A DNA stretch of 64,000 nt from Bostrychus sinensis (lineage: Eukaryota; Chordata; Actinopteri; Gobiiformes; Eleotridae): NCBI GenBank assembly GCA_020698575.1, contig CM036243.1, positions 30,397,903-30,461,902 of the forward strand. The letters run 5' to 3'. Each line of letters starts with the position of its first letter. The stretch's first letter is position 1. The position numbers were made by a program, and so were the translations under genes. Positions 55,302 through 64,000 of this stretch are shown here, piece by piece. The notes under the pieces were generated by a model, which did no database searches, was not told the origin of the DNA, and saw only the letters and a list, made by a program, of their open reading frames with translations.

Positions 55302-55652
55302 GATTATTTTAAAACAAAACAGAGTTGTCTTTTGTGTCTTTGAGTATGTTTTTTAATGTATTAAAAATATAGCATAGCATACTGTAGTTGTATTAATGGT
55401 AGGAAACAAGGTTGACCTAAATGTGGCCCAGTCCAATATACTGTAAGTCTAATGTGAAGTTGTAGTAAGAAAATAAAATTATAACATTATAAATAGCACA
55501 TAAATAATGATTACAATCAAAGTACTTTGGCGCCAACACGGGGGTTGCATCCCCATTTCTTTGACAGTACAAGACAATACAGGCATCACACTTCCTGGTG
55601 ACACTTTAAATGGCATTTTAAATAAAGTAGTGTAGTACAGTATGGTACAGTA

Positions 55653-56010
55653 CAGTGATTCTCAAACTTTTCACACAAAGTATTAACCTCAAATATTTGG
55701 CTCTCTAAGTACCATATTTACAGGACTAAAGCAGACCTAAATCTTGACTCACCCAGGTTTAAACCAAGGGATAAAATTGGAATTAAAAATGCACTAAATA
55801 AGGACAAAACATGGAAAAAACAGAACTAAACCAGGATTAAATAATGACTAAACCTGGTCTAAGCCACGACTAAGCAGTGGCCTACATTTAAAATTAAAGA
55901 CATTAGAGACAAAATTAGAGACTACATCTCTGTAAATCCGGACTTGAAGTACCACCAGAAGAAGCTTGTGTACCACTCATGGTACTTGTACCACAGTTTG
56001 AGAACCACTG
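55653..56010 (-). mobile_element. hAT-type element with internal 11-bp repeat
   Basis: CAGTGATTCTCAAAC to GTTTGAGAACCACTG, 358 bp, with 8-bp flanks GTACAGTA (55645-55652) and GTATAGTA (56011-56018), seven of eight identical. A short ACTAAACC array lies inside. Located between lgsn and fam83b. Confidence 0.87.
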
Positions 56011-56689
56011 GTATAGTAGAGTTGCAGTAAACACTAAACTTGTAAAATGAAATCTTAACACACACTTAAAAATTATTATGACCAAAACTACTTCAGTACA
56101 AGTGGTGAGCTATTGCAACTTTCACTATCAAGGCTCTCTATCTGTGGCAATAGAAAACTAATATAGGCATCAATAATCCTTTATGCACTAGAAATACATA
56201 TTAATACATTATTATATTTTCTATGGACAATAAACCACAGATCTGACAAACTTTTAAAACATATTTTATTTATATACATATTTACATAAACATTATGTTA
56301 TTATAATATTGTGATACTTTGTGATGCATATTAAATAAAGATTAAAAAAACAAACCAGTGTTTTCTGTTAGTAAGTATCTATCTATACTACTAACAACAA
56401 TTCAAAGTAATCTAAATTATAGTGTACTCATAACAAGCAGAAGTATTTTGGTGCTAGAAGATTCCCATATAGACTGAACAAAAACAGAAGGTACAGTTCC
56501 AATACACAATTAAAGTAACTCCCTCTGTGTCATTAATAAACTATTTACTAAAACCATCCAACAATAACATTGTTTAAATGGGTGAGAGAGGGAGTAGTCA
56601 CTACTTTATTGTAACTTAAGGTGTTACCCGCCTTTACACTTTCAAGTAGTTTTTCAGTGACAATCTTCCCATAGCTGCAATTTCTACTG

Positions 56690-56950
56690 ATCCAGGGGTT
56701 TTCAAACTGTGGTACAAGTGCCACTGGTGGTACATAGACTTCTTCTGGTGCAGTCTTTTGCAGTTCAGTGCAGTGCTTAATTTAGAGCCAGTTTAGTCCT
56801 GCTTTAGATGGGGTTTATGTAAAAACCCTACAAAATCCTTATTTAGTCCTGGCTTAGACCTGGTTTATTCTCAGTTTAGACATGGTTTAGTTTGGTTGAA
56901 CCTGTGTTTAGTCCTGGTTTAGATCTGGTTTAGTCTCTGTTCTGACTAAA
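56690..56950 (+). mobile_element. 11-bp-repeat hAT-type copy, truncated
   Basis: TTTTCAAACTGTGGTACAAG, GACTTCTTCTGGTG, GCAGTTCAG and then TTTAGTCCTGG units. Confidence 0.7.
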
Positions 56951-57377
56951 GATGTACTGTACAAGTTTATTATTTTCATCCATTTAAAAATTCTTTCAAA
57001 AATTGTAAAGCAAAACCTCAAAGCATTGGTCCTAATAATAAAGGTAATAGTGCCCAGACCTGGACCTAGACTGGAATCAGGAATCTTCTAGTTCAGGGGT
57101 AAATGCACTTTTACTGACCCCTTGTGGCTGCAGTTATCATTATGTTTGGCTCTATCTCACAATGATACAAAGCCACACCAAAAGCTTAACAATACTGAAA
57201 TTATCTGTAAATGATATAATAATTTCACTATAACTTTTTCAGTTACAGCATCTTGCTATCAATTCAGTTAAGGAATTGTGGGCTAAGAATTACATGGCTA
57301 TTTTCAAAGATATTGCTTAGTAAAGAGAAACCATCAGCTGTCCTCAAATACAATTACATTTGGCCTTTTTTTGGATT
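56951..57377. other. Intergenic, lgsn and fam83b tail-to-tail
   Basis: Presumed fam83b 3' UTR. GTAAATGCACTTTTACTGAC-like text at 57085-57115 resembles 59575-59640, a shared short repeat. Confidence 0.4.
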
Positions 57378-59349
57378 TCACTTGCTTTTGTTCCCTATCA
57401 GATTCCCCACTCGTTGCATGAACCGTCCAATCTTGTTCTCCCCAGAGGTTTGTGTCTGCGAGTACATTTGATAACTACCGTCACTTTGTCGGTTTAAAGT
57501 CACACTTCTCTCATTCTCTGTTGTATAAACACCCCTTGAATTCTTGTCTTCCCTCCCAAGCAGATGTTCATATCGACTGTAGGCTTTCTCTTTCCTCATC
57601 TCGTATGATGCCGCTGCTTCGTCATTTAAAGCACTCCTTGATCCTTTGTCGCTGTCTGTCTTCCTTTTACTTAAACGGTGAGGAGAAAAACGAGTCATTG
57701 GAAAAGAACTTTTAGGTTTATCTTCTGTGGGTAAAGTTGCAGACTTTTGAGACCTCGACGTGTTCGGAGATTGGCCTTTCTTTGGCGTTTGCTCTTGCTT
57801 TCCGATGGTAGATCCCAGTGAACTGTCTGTCCTGAGTGACTGGTTCGATCCGGACATTTTCTGAGACCTTAAAGATGGCTTCCTTTGCAATGGTTTGTCT
57901 TCTTTCTTGCTTGCTTTCTTATCATCAGGCGTAAATGTCGAATGCACTTTGGACTTAGTTGAATTTTTTCTTTGCAGAGATGGTGCGTCTTGCCACTTCT
58001 CTGCTTGAATGTGCTTAGATTCCAATGTTTGCTGGGATCCCATTGATGAAGTCATTACATTTGGCACAGTTTCTGCCTCATTCAGAGTTGACTTCTTGCT
58101 TTCTTTTGCAGCACCGGAGCTTAAACTGTTCCCCATTTTGCCCGAAGACTCACACCGTTCTTTCACTAAATCTTTTTGCTCCTCAAACTTCACAACTTTC
58201 TCATCCTTTCTCATATGTTCCTCTTTTTGCGGCACCAAATCTGAACTATTCACCCGGCTATTGCACTCTTCTGGTATCTCTGTCAGTGACTCCATGGGTC
58301 TTTGGTGCTGCAAACCTAGGCCTACTTTCATAGTTGAATCATTTAACTTCAGGTCTACATCTGAAGCTGCTCTGGATATGGGGTCATACCAGTCGTACGT
58401 TGGCATCTTTCGATCCGTCAATGTTTTAAAATCGTGATGCGAAGTAGACCTCTGTCCATCTGAGAGAACTTGTTCCTCTTCTCTTTTGTCATTTTGATGT
58501 GCAAACGCCTCCAGTTCTGCAGCGCTTTGCCTCAGCTCCATTACTCTGGAAGAATGCTTAAACTTTGGTCTGTCTTGCGTCATAAACATAGTCCGTAATG
58601 ACTCCTGGCTTTGTCGTAGATTGGCGTACTCTTGCAAACTCAACCTCTTTTGCCTCGTCTCCTCCATTCTTGCTCTTATATCCTTTGATCTCAAGTGGAT
58701 ATTCTGGGATTGCAGTTCGTTTAGACCAGTATAGCTGCTATGAGGCGATGTAACAGGAGATAACGCTTCGTAAGATGCGTCTAGTGGCCCGTTAAGGTAA
58801 GCGTCCATTTTCCATCTATTAAGGGATGTCTCTGAATTGAAAGGAATCAAATTGTGGTCTGGTCCGTAGCGAGATTGGTGCCTTAAATGTTGCTGGGCCG
58901 CTTTGTTTTGCATCATCGGATCGTTTGCCCGCATATTGGTGGCATGTCTGTCCAATCCGATGTCCTTAGTCCCCATCCTTAAACGGGTTATCGAGTTAAA
59001 CTTCTGCAACTCTCCTCCATAGCTGTGCCCCCTTATGAGATTCCCCATTTCCGGAAAGTGGTGGAGCCTATCTTGGACGCTGACACCTCTGGCTAGCATG
59101 TTGTTGTTGAAGCGATCATCCCTTATGCCGTTCATGGCTCGGTTTTTCATGTGGAGCTGGTGCAGAGAAAGCTGGCTGGAGCTAGGGCTGTTTAGATAGT
59201 GGACCTGGGGTAGCTTCTCGCGGGACAGAAGAGGGGGGACGGTGGAGCGGGCGTAAAGTCGTCTGAATTCCTCGTCAAAGGAAGTGACAAGCTGTCCGGT
59301 GATGACCAACACCATGCTCAGGTTCAGCTTCTCAAAGGTCCAAGTGTAG
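57378..59349 (-). CDS. fam83b: fam83b last exon, CK1-binding motif and long tail
   Basis: 1972 nt. Starts SYTWTFEKLNLSMVLVITGQ, includes FDEEFRRLYARS, then about 600 polar residues with many SP, RS and KS sites, ending at TGA 57380-57378. Confidence 0.94.
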
Positions 59350-62300
59350 CTAGAAACAAAAAATATAAGTTTAAGTTTTATTAAAAAAAAAATAATAATA
59401 ATTTTCTTCAACAAAAACTTTGCAATATTTTTTCTGCCTTTATTTTATTTCATTTAATTTGTATATAGTTATGCATTTGTCCATCCCCTTGTAAAGATAA
59501 ATTGTAAATTAAAAACAATTGAAGAGTACAGACATCCACCAAGGCATTGACCCTATGTTCTAATGGTAAAGATTTAGTGCCCAGACCTGAATTTGAACCA
59601 GGGATCTTCTCATTCAGGGGTAAATGCTCTGCTATTGGCTCACAAAACCCTTATATCTCTTACAATGGTCAAACTATGTACTCTAGAGTTTTATTACTAC
59701 CCACATAGTAAGTTTTACAAACAATATTGACTGAAAATTATCCTGAAGTGATTTAGGAAGATCAGTTTGTAAAGCATGCAAGAGCAAAGTGACATTTTAA
59801 TAACCCAAAACCCAAAAAGTTTTATTTCACTTCAGCTGCTGCCTCAAAGCGTTTTACAGAAATAGACAAACAGGCAAAAAGACCCTCCATAAGGTAGAGG
59901 AAAACAAACAAACAAACAAAAAACAACAACTCACCTGTATGTACCGTACAACACAGTCCTGCAGTCTATGAGGATAAACTTCTGCTCCAGTCCGCCATAA
60001 AACTTCATGGCCGACTGACACTGGTACTGAAGGCCCTGCACTGTCCGAACTCGTATGTTCTGAAAGACAAACAAAACAACCACTTTAGTCAAATAAAATC
60101 CTTTATCAAAGAAGCATCTGCTGATTTACTAAACTAAAACAGAAACTCAAAATCATCGTTCTATTTTACTTGTACAGGAGGTATTAAAAGATCTTTGGCT
60201 ATCTTTAAAGTTAGGTTTATTTTGACATTATGAGTTTTTTCTCTTGTATTTGATCGGAACACATCTAACAGCTTATTATAAATGAACTGAATGAATTAAA
60301 AAGAGGCTTTATTATTAAAGATGTTACAAGCTGAGAATGTTGGGGAAAGCTGTTCGAAATGACAGGCTTGCTGTAATAAAGCATATTATGTAATCTTACT
60401 GCGACATTTCATATTTCACACATGCTATGAATGTTAAAAATGTTCAGAACTTTGAAAATGGTCACACATGTGGTGAGCTGGTTACAAACTGCTTTGGATT
60501 GTTTTACAACAGCATGACACAATCTAGAAGTCTACTACTAGTTATCATTTGAATCATTGCATGCACAAAATTTTTACTTTTTGATTGATGTCCCCTGAAT
60601 GAAAGGGAGCAGCCAAAAGGGACAATGACTACTACTGTCACCACTCTTACTCTACAGTAACTACCAATGCTACTGTAGGTGCATTTTCACTTGGGGATAC
60701 ATTACAGGTCATGTCAGTGTGGGACGGTTTGGTACAGGAACCCCATAACAAACTCTAGGTCCAGGAGACTGAGGCCTGTTACATAAACTCTGATGTCAGA
60801 CAAGCACAACAAAAGCTGTGTTAATAAATTTGATATAAATTGTGCTTGAAGTGTTTAAAACATTGGGGGGTTGCCTGTATTTAAAAGGATGAGAGTAAAT
60901 CCTGGTGTGTGGCTGGAGGTAAAGCTGTATTAGCTTCAGTAAACAGGAGACTACTTCTGGTTCACCGCCAGCTTTCTGTGCATTAAATTCACTTTGCTGC
61001 GCTGTACCACAGTTTTACAAGTCATTGTATATACGACATGAGTTTGATGCAATTAAAACTATAAATGCAATGTTATGATTCACGAAGCAAGAGCTGTACT
61101 TTAGTAAACCAGAAACAGCTGTTGCAAATATATCCTAGCTTTTCTTTTTTCCCCTGAAAAAGTCACCTCAACATTTTATAACAATTACTACTAGACTTTT
61201 CATGTATGATTTTATGAAGTAATATTTTTTCCCTTAAAAGTTACTCACAAAAATACTTGAGTAAAAGTATCTAGTTACTTTTCACCTCTTCTTTTACATT
61301 ACAGCCTTTAAATGAATTGTTATTTTCAAACAAAGCTCTAGACAAAGTTGACAAGTTGAAACACGCATACTTTTTTCTGTCACGTTTTGTCACTCTCGTT
61401 TTGTTTTCGCAGTTTGTCTTGATGCAGTTCAACCTGAAAATCCAGCCTCCATCTGAGTTTCTTGTGCTTGACTTTTGCACAGGTAACGCCGCAGGAATGT
61501 ACAAGTGCATGAGAGGCGTGGAAAAAATGTCAGAGTTAATCCATAAATGCTGCTGCCAAGAAAGGAAAGAAGAAAGGTCATGCCACGGGCTAAACCACAA
61601 ACTACAAGTGTCAGTGAAAATAAATCTAATCTAGAGTGAGAAAGTAGTTCTTCCACATGTCAGACACTCATAACGCATATGCTTTAAGTTTGTAATAATC
61701 AATAACATGTTTTTAAGAACTTATTTATATAGGCTACTATTAATAAGTATAAGATAATAATAAATACTGGACTATATTTGGAATTGTGCTTTTTAAGCGT
61801 CTTTACATTAGTTCATTATTCATTCACTCCACACTGGTGTACCTCTGTAGCTCTGGGGCAAACTGACGGGGAAATGGCAGCAATGACCACTGTGACCTCT
61901 AACTATGCTATACTTTAGGCAAGGTGGGTGCAGTGTCTGCCCAAGAACACAATATCAGTATACAATGTTTGTAGAAGAGTTTGATCTGCCAACCTTCTGG
62001 TGTGTGAGAAAAAAATGAGCGACTGGCCCCATGACACATTAGGAAAGTAAAAATTGTGTTTACAAAATAAGGATCAAACTAAGTATGCATAAATTACAAA
62101 CCAATTTCCTCCTGCACAAATGTCAACCTAATATTTTACATAAGTTTGCTTTAATGTACTTATTTACAAAAATGCATTAATTATTATTGTATGGCTATAG
62201 TACATAGTAGACTGTGACAAAAGCTGAACAGAATACAGATATGAAAGGGACAAAAAATTGAATCTTTATATGTATGTAGGTAATATATTTTAATAATATT

Positions 62301-62549
62301 TGTAAAAAATAAATATGAAATAAATAAATATTGCAAATTCAGAACATGTTGATTGACATTGATGTAGTCTGTGTGCGTTGTTACCTTTAGGTCCCTGAGG
62401 CTGACCCCGACTCTCTGGGCCATCGTCATGAAGCTGCCGAACTGTGTCTCCTTTAAAAGGATGTAGACCACCACTCCCTTCAGAGCAGCAGTGATCATCT
62501 CCTTAAATATGTCCACATCTGTGAAGACGTCCATCGTCAGGGCTATGAG
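57378..62549 (-). CDS. fam83b: fam83b 3' part (FAM83 family, DUF1669), three exons
   Basis: Exons 62549-62385, 60059-59935 and 59349-57378 join in phase to 753 codons plus TGA. The first two and the start of the third are the C-terminal half of the DUF1669 domain (MDVFTDVDIFKEMITAALKG, NIRVRTVQGL, LIDCRTVLYGTYSYTWTFEK, VITGQLVTSFDEEFRRLYAR). The remainder is a long, Ser/Lys-rich, probably disordered tail ending ENKIGRFMQRVGNLIGNKSK, matching the special C-terminus of FAM83B. DUF1669 proteins are phospholipase-D-like but inactive; they bind casein kinase 1 through an F-x-x-x-F motif, here FDEEF. The vestigial HxK reads YGG. FAM83B acts in EGFR/RAS signalling. The 5' exon is not in the window. 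Tail-to-tail with lgsn. Confidence 0.9.
59935..60059 (-). CDS. fam83b: fam83b exon, DUF1669 pseudo-catalytic part
   Basis: 125 nt, phase 0 to 2, acceptor CTTTCAG, donor GTGAGT. NIRVRTVQGLQYQCQSAMKF, YGGLEQKFILIDCRTVLYGT. The His of the degenerate HKD motif is Tyr. Confidence 0.93.
60060..62384. other. fam83b intron
   Basis: ACTTGAGTAAAAGTATCTAG at 61250-61275 belongs to the AGT-array transposon family; fish repeat fragment at 61835-62030. No exon seen. Confidence 0.5.
62385..62549 (-). CDS. fam83b: fam83b exon, DUF1669 middle
   Basis: 55 codons, phase 0 to 0, acceptor TTCTCCAG, donor GTAACA. LIALTMDVFTDVDIFKEMIT, then VVVYILLKETQFGSF and VSLRDLK, the PLD-like core. Confidence 0.93.
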
Positions 62550-62754
62550 CTGGAGAACACAGCAGGAGACGGTTTTAGCAACTGTAAAGAGGTCAGCAGG
62601 TTCACAGTCGAGTTTTAAATATTTGAAGCATCTCAGGTTTCTAACATTAATGTCTGTTTCCTTGAGCTTGAAACATGAGTTAGCTTCAAGCATTTTCACA
62701 TCTGAAAGTTCACATTTTTGTTTAAAAAGACATGCATGTGTTTGGTGATTTGGT

Positions 62755-62935
62755 GACTTCGAATTTGCCCCTAGTGAATGAACGTGATAGTGAATGGTTG
62801 TTGGTCTGTGTATGTTTCTGTGTCAGCCCTGCGACTAACCTAGCCACTGTCCAGGGTGGCCCTTAGTTATTGGGAGAGGCTCCTGTTACCTATGACCCTT
62901 AATGGGAATAAGAGGAAGAAGAAGAATGAAAGAAT
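62755..62935 (+). repeat. Fish dispersed repeat, 3' part
   Basis: GTGAATGGTTGTTGGTCTGT, AGCCCTGCGACTAACCTAGC, CTGTCCAGGGTG and AATGGGAATAAGAGGAAGAA are the tail of the same widespread repeat class as 3573-3672. In the fam83b intron. Confidence 0.6.
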
Positions 62936-63432
62936 TCAGTTGAGTTGGCAGCTACAATGAGTGTTGCAATGTAGTTGTTGGTGATACATACACAAGTGCC
63001 TGCTATTGAGTGCTTTTTTAAATTTAGAGCAAAACACTTTGAATTTCATCACAACTGCACACCAGCACACATCCATTCAAACAACAAGGAATCTCAATTT
63101 TCACCATGTGCCAGACCATTACATCTACACGAGAAGACTTCTTAAATTGAATGCCCCCTGAGAAGAGAACATCCCGATTTAACTCTTCCATTGAGGGTGT
63201 CTGAATAAGAAGTTATTGATTAAATTTAGTTGAATCTATGTTCATCTTCACACCTCATGTTTGTTTTTTGGGCAAAAGAGACAAAAGAGGTCCAAAGATC
63301 CAGACTGAAGAAGGCTGCATCCAAAGCTTTACTATGACAAGCATTTGCAGAGATTACACATATAGAGATTTATTTAAAATTGCAGCAACATGATAAATCT
63401 ATATTTTAACTTTAATAATAACTTCTAACAAG

Positions 63433-63640
63433 CTTGTTACACCTCTCAACTACAAACTTTTTCCATTCTTCATGCACAGAAGCCTCTCGCTCAGTGATGT
63501 TTGTTGGCCTCTGTGCTGCAACTGCCTTCTTTAAATCCCACCAAAGATTTTCACTCAGATGTAAATCAGTTGACCGAGAAGGCTGGACATCCCAGGATCT
63601 TTTTGTTGTCTTTTTGGGGGTGTTGAATATTGCTGATTGT
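63433..63640 (-). mobile_element. Tc1-like relic, second copy
   Basis: Shares AACAAGCTTGTTACACCTCTC, CCACCAAAGATTTT and GACATCCCAGGATCTTTTT with 38035-38280. Degenerate. Confidence 0.5.
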
Positions 63641-64000
63641 AACCATATAAGTATTTGAGCTTTTGATAAAGAAAATTAGCTTTTGACTTTTGCGTCTGAG
63701 CTCTGCATGAACACTATATTTAAATCTGAGAGGACATTAACGGATTACAGAAATATTCTTGGGGCTGGTGTCTCTGTGAAAGAAGTCAATTATTAAAAGG
63801 ACACACGGAGCAAGTTGTATCAGGCAGAAGCTCGGTCAATTACAATGGGAGTGGTTCTCTGAGGCAAAAGTACAACTCATGTTTGTTTGGGTTTGGCTTT
63901 GAGATAACATCACTATGGTTAGACCTGCTTCAGACAGTTCCTGCAAACCAAGCATTAGGCACACTGTAAGATGGGATACTTAAAGATCTAGAAATAATAA

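Larger units (their letters stand above)
62550..64000. other. fam83b intron, 5' side
   Basis: Repeats at 62755-62935 and 63433-63640; no sign of the remaining 5' DUF1669 exon. Confidence 0.5.

Noticed and set aside
58009..58437. 142-codon frame on the + strand
   Set aside because: Antisense shadow of the fam83b last exon.
1..64000. CRISPR array, operon, riboswitch or bacterial/phage features
   Set aside because: Split genes, eukaryotic tRNAs and fish repeats throughout; tandem repeats here lack spacer structure.

Overview
This is nuclear DNA from a teleost fish. It is AT-rich, genes are split into small exons with GT-AG introns, and dense non-coding DNA carries fish-type dispersed repeats (hAT-like and Tc1-like relics, a LINE tail, tRNA-like repeats). 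Two intact tRNA genes are present, one with a canonical intron. Family names below come from recognising protein motifs by eye; no search was run.

Layout. (1) 1-39.9 kb, + strand: the 3' part of mtus1 (microtubule-associated scaffold; AT2-receptor-interacting ATIP family). Eleven coding exons (7556-37606) keep phase throughout and encode the C-terminal coiled coil. A separate first exon at 16807-16899 would give a short isoform with a myristoylation-type N-terminus. Introns hold most of the window's repeats, including a ~1 kb pyrimidine-only satellite. (2) 40.9-45.7 kb, - strand: an fgl1-like gene (secreted fibrinogen-domain protein). All seven exons have good splice sites, but the frame is broken at three places by single extra bases and at one exon junction by a phase mismatch, so it is a probable pseudogene or a locally bad assembly. 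A LINE tail lies in one intron. (3) 46.6-49.3 kb: tRNA-Arg(TCT) with an 18-nt intron (-), a complete hAT-type non-autonomous element with a perfect 8-bp target duplication, an orphan promoter-like exon, and tRNA-Lys(TTT) (+). (4) 50.5-55.2 kb, +: lgsn (lengsin, the glutamine-synthetase-fold lens protein), four exons, intact, with an unusually long exon 2. (5) 57.4-62.5 kb, -: three 3' exons of fam83b (DUF1669, CK1-anchoring); its 5' exon lies beyond the window.

The genes are not a pathway. mtus1 and fgl1 are neighbours at human 8p22 and LGSN/FAM83B lie on human chromosome 6, so the window joins two ancestral blocks near 46-50 kb.

The most unusual feature is the repeat landscape. At least three unrelated-looking non-autonomous DNA transposon families each carry an internally expanded simple tandem repeat: an 11-bp TTTAGTCCTGG-type unit, an AGT trinucleotide, and a GAGACCAA-type unit. 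Several copies keep hAT-style termini (CAGTG...CACTG) and 8-bp target duplications. About 19 copies of the 11-bp family occur in 64 kb. A further repeat family carries matches to the CTCF core motif.
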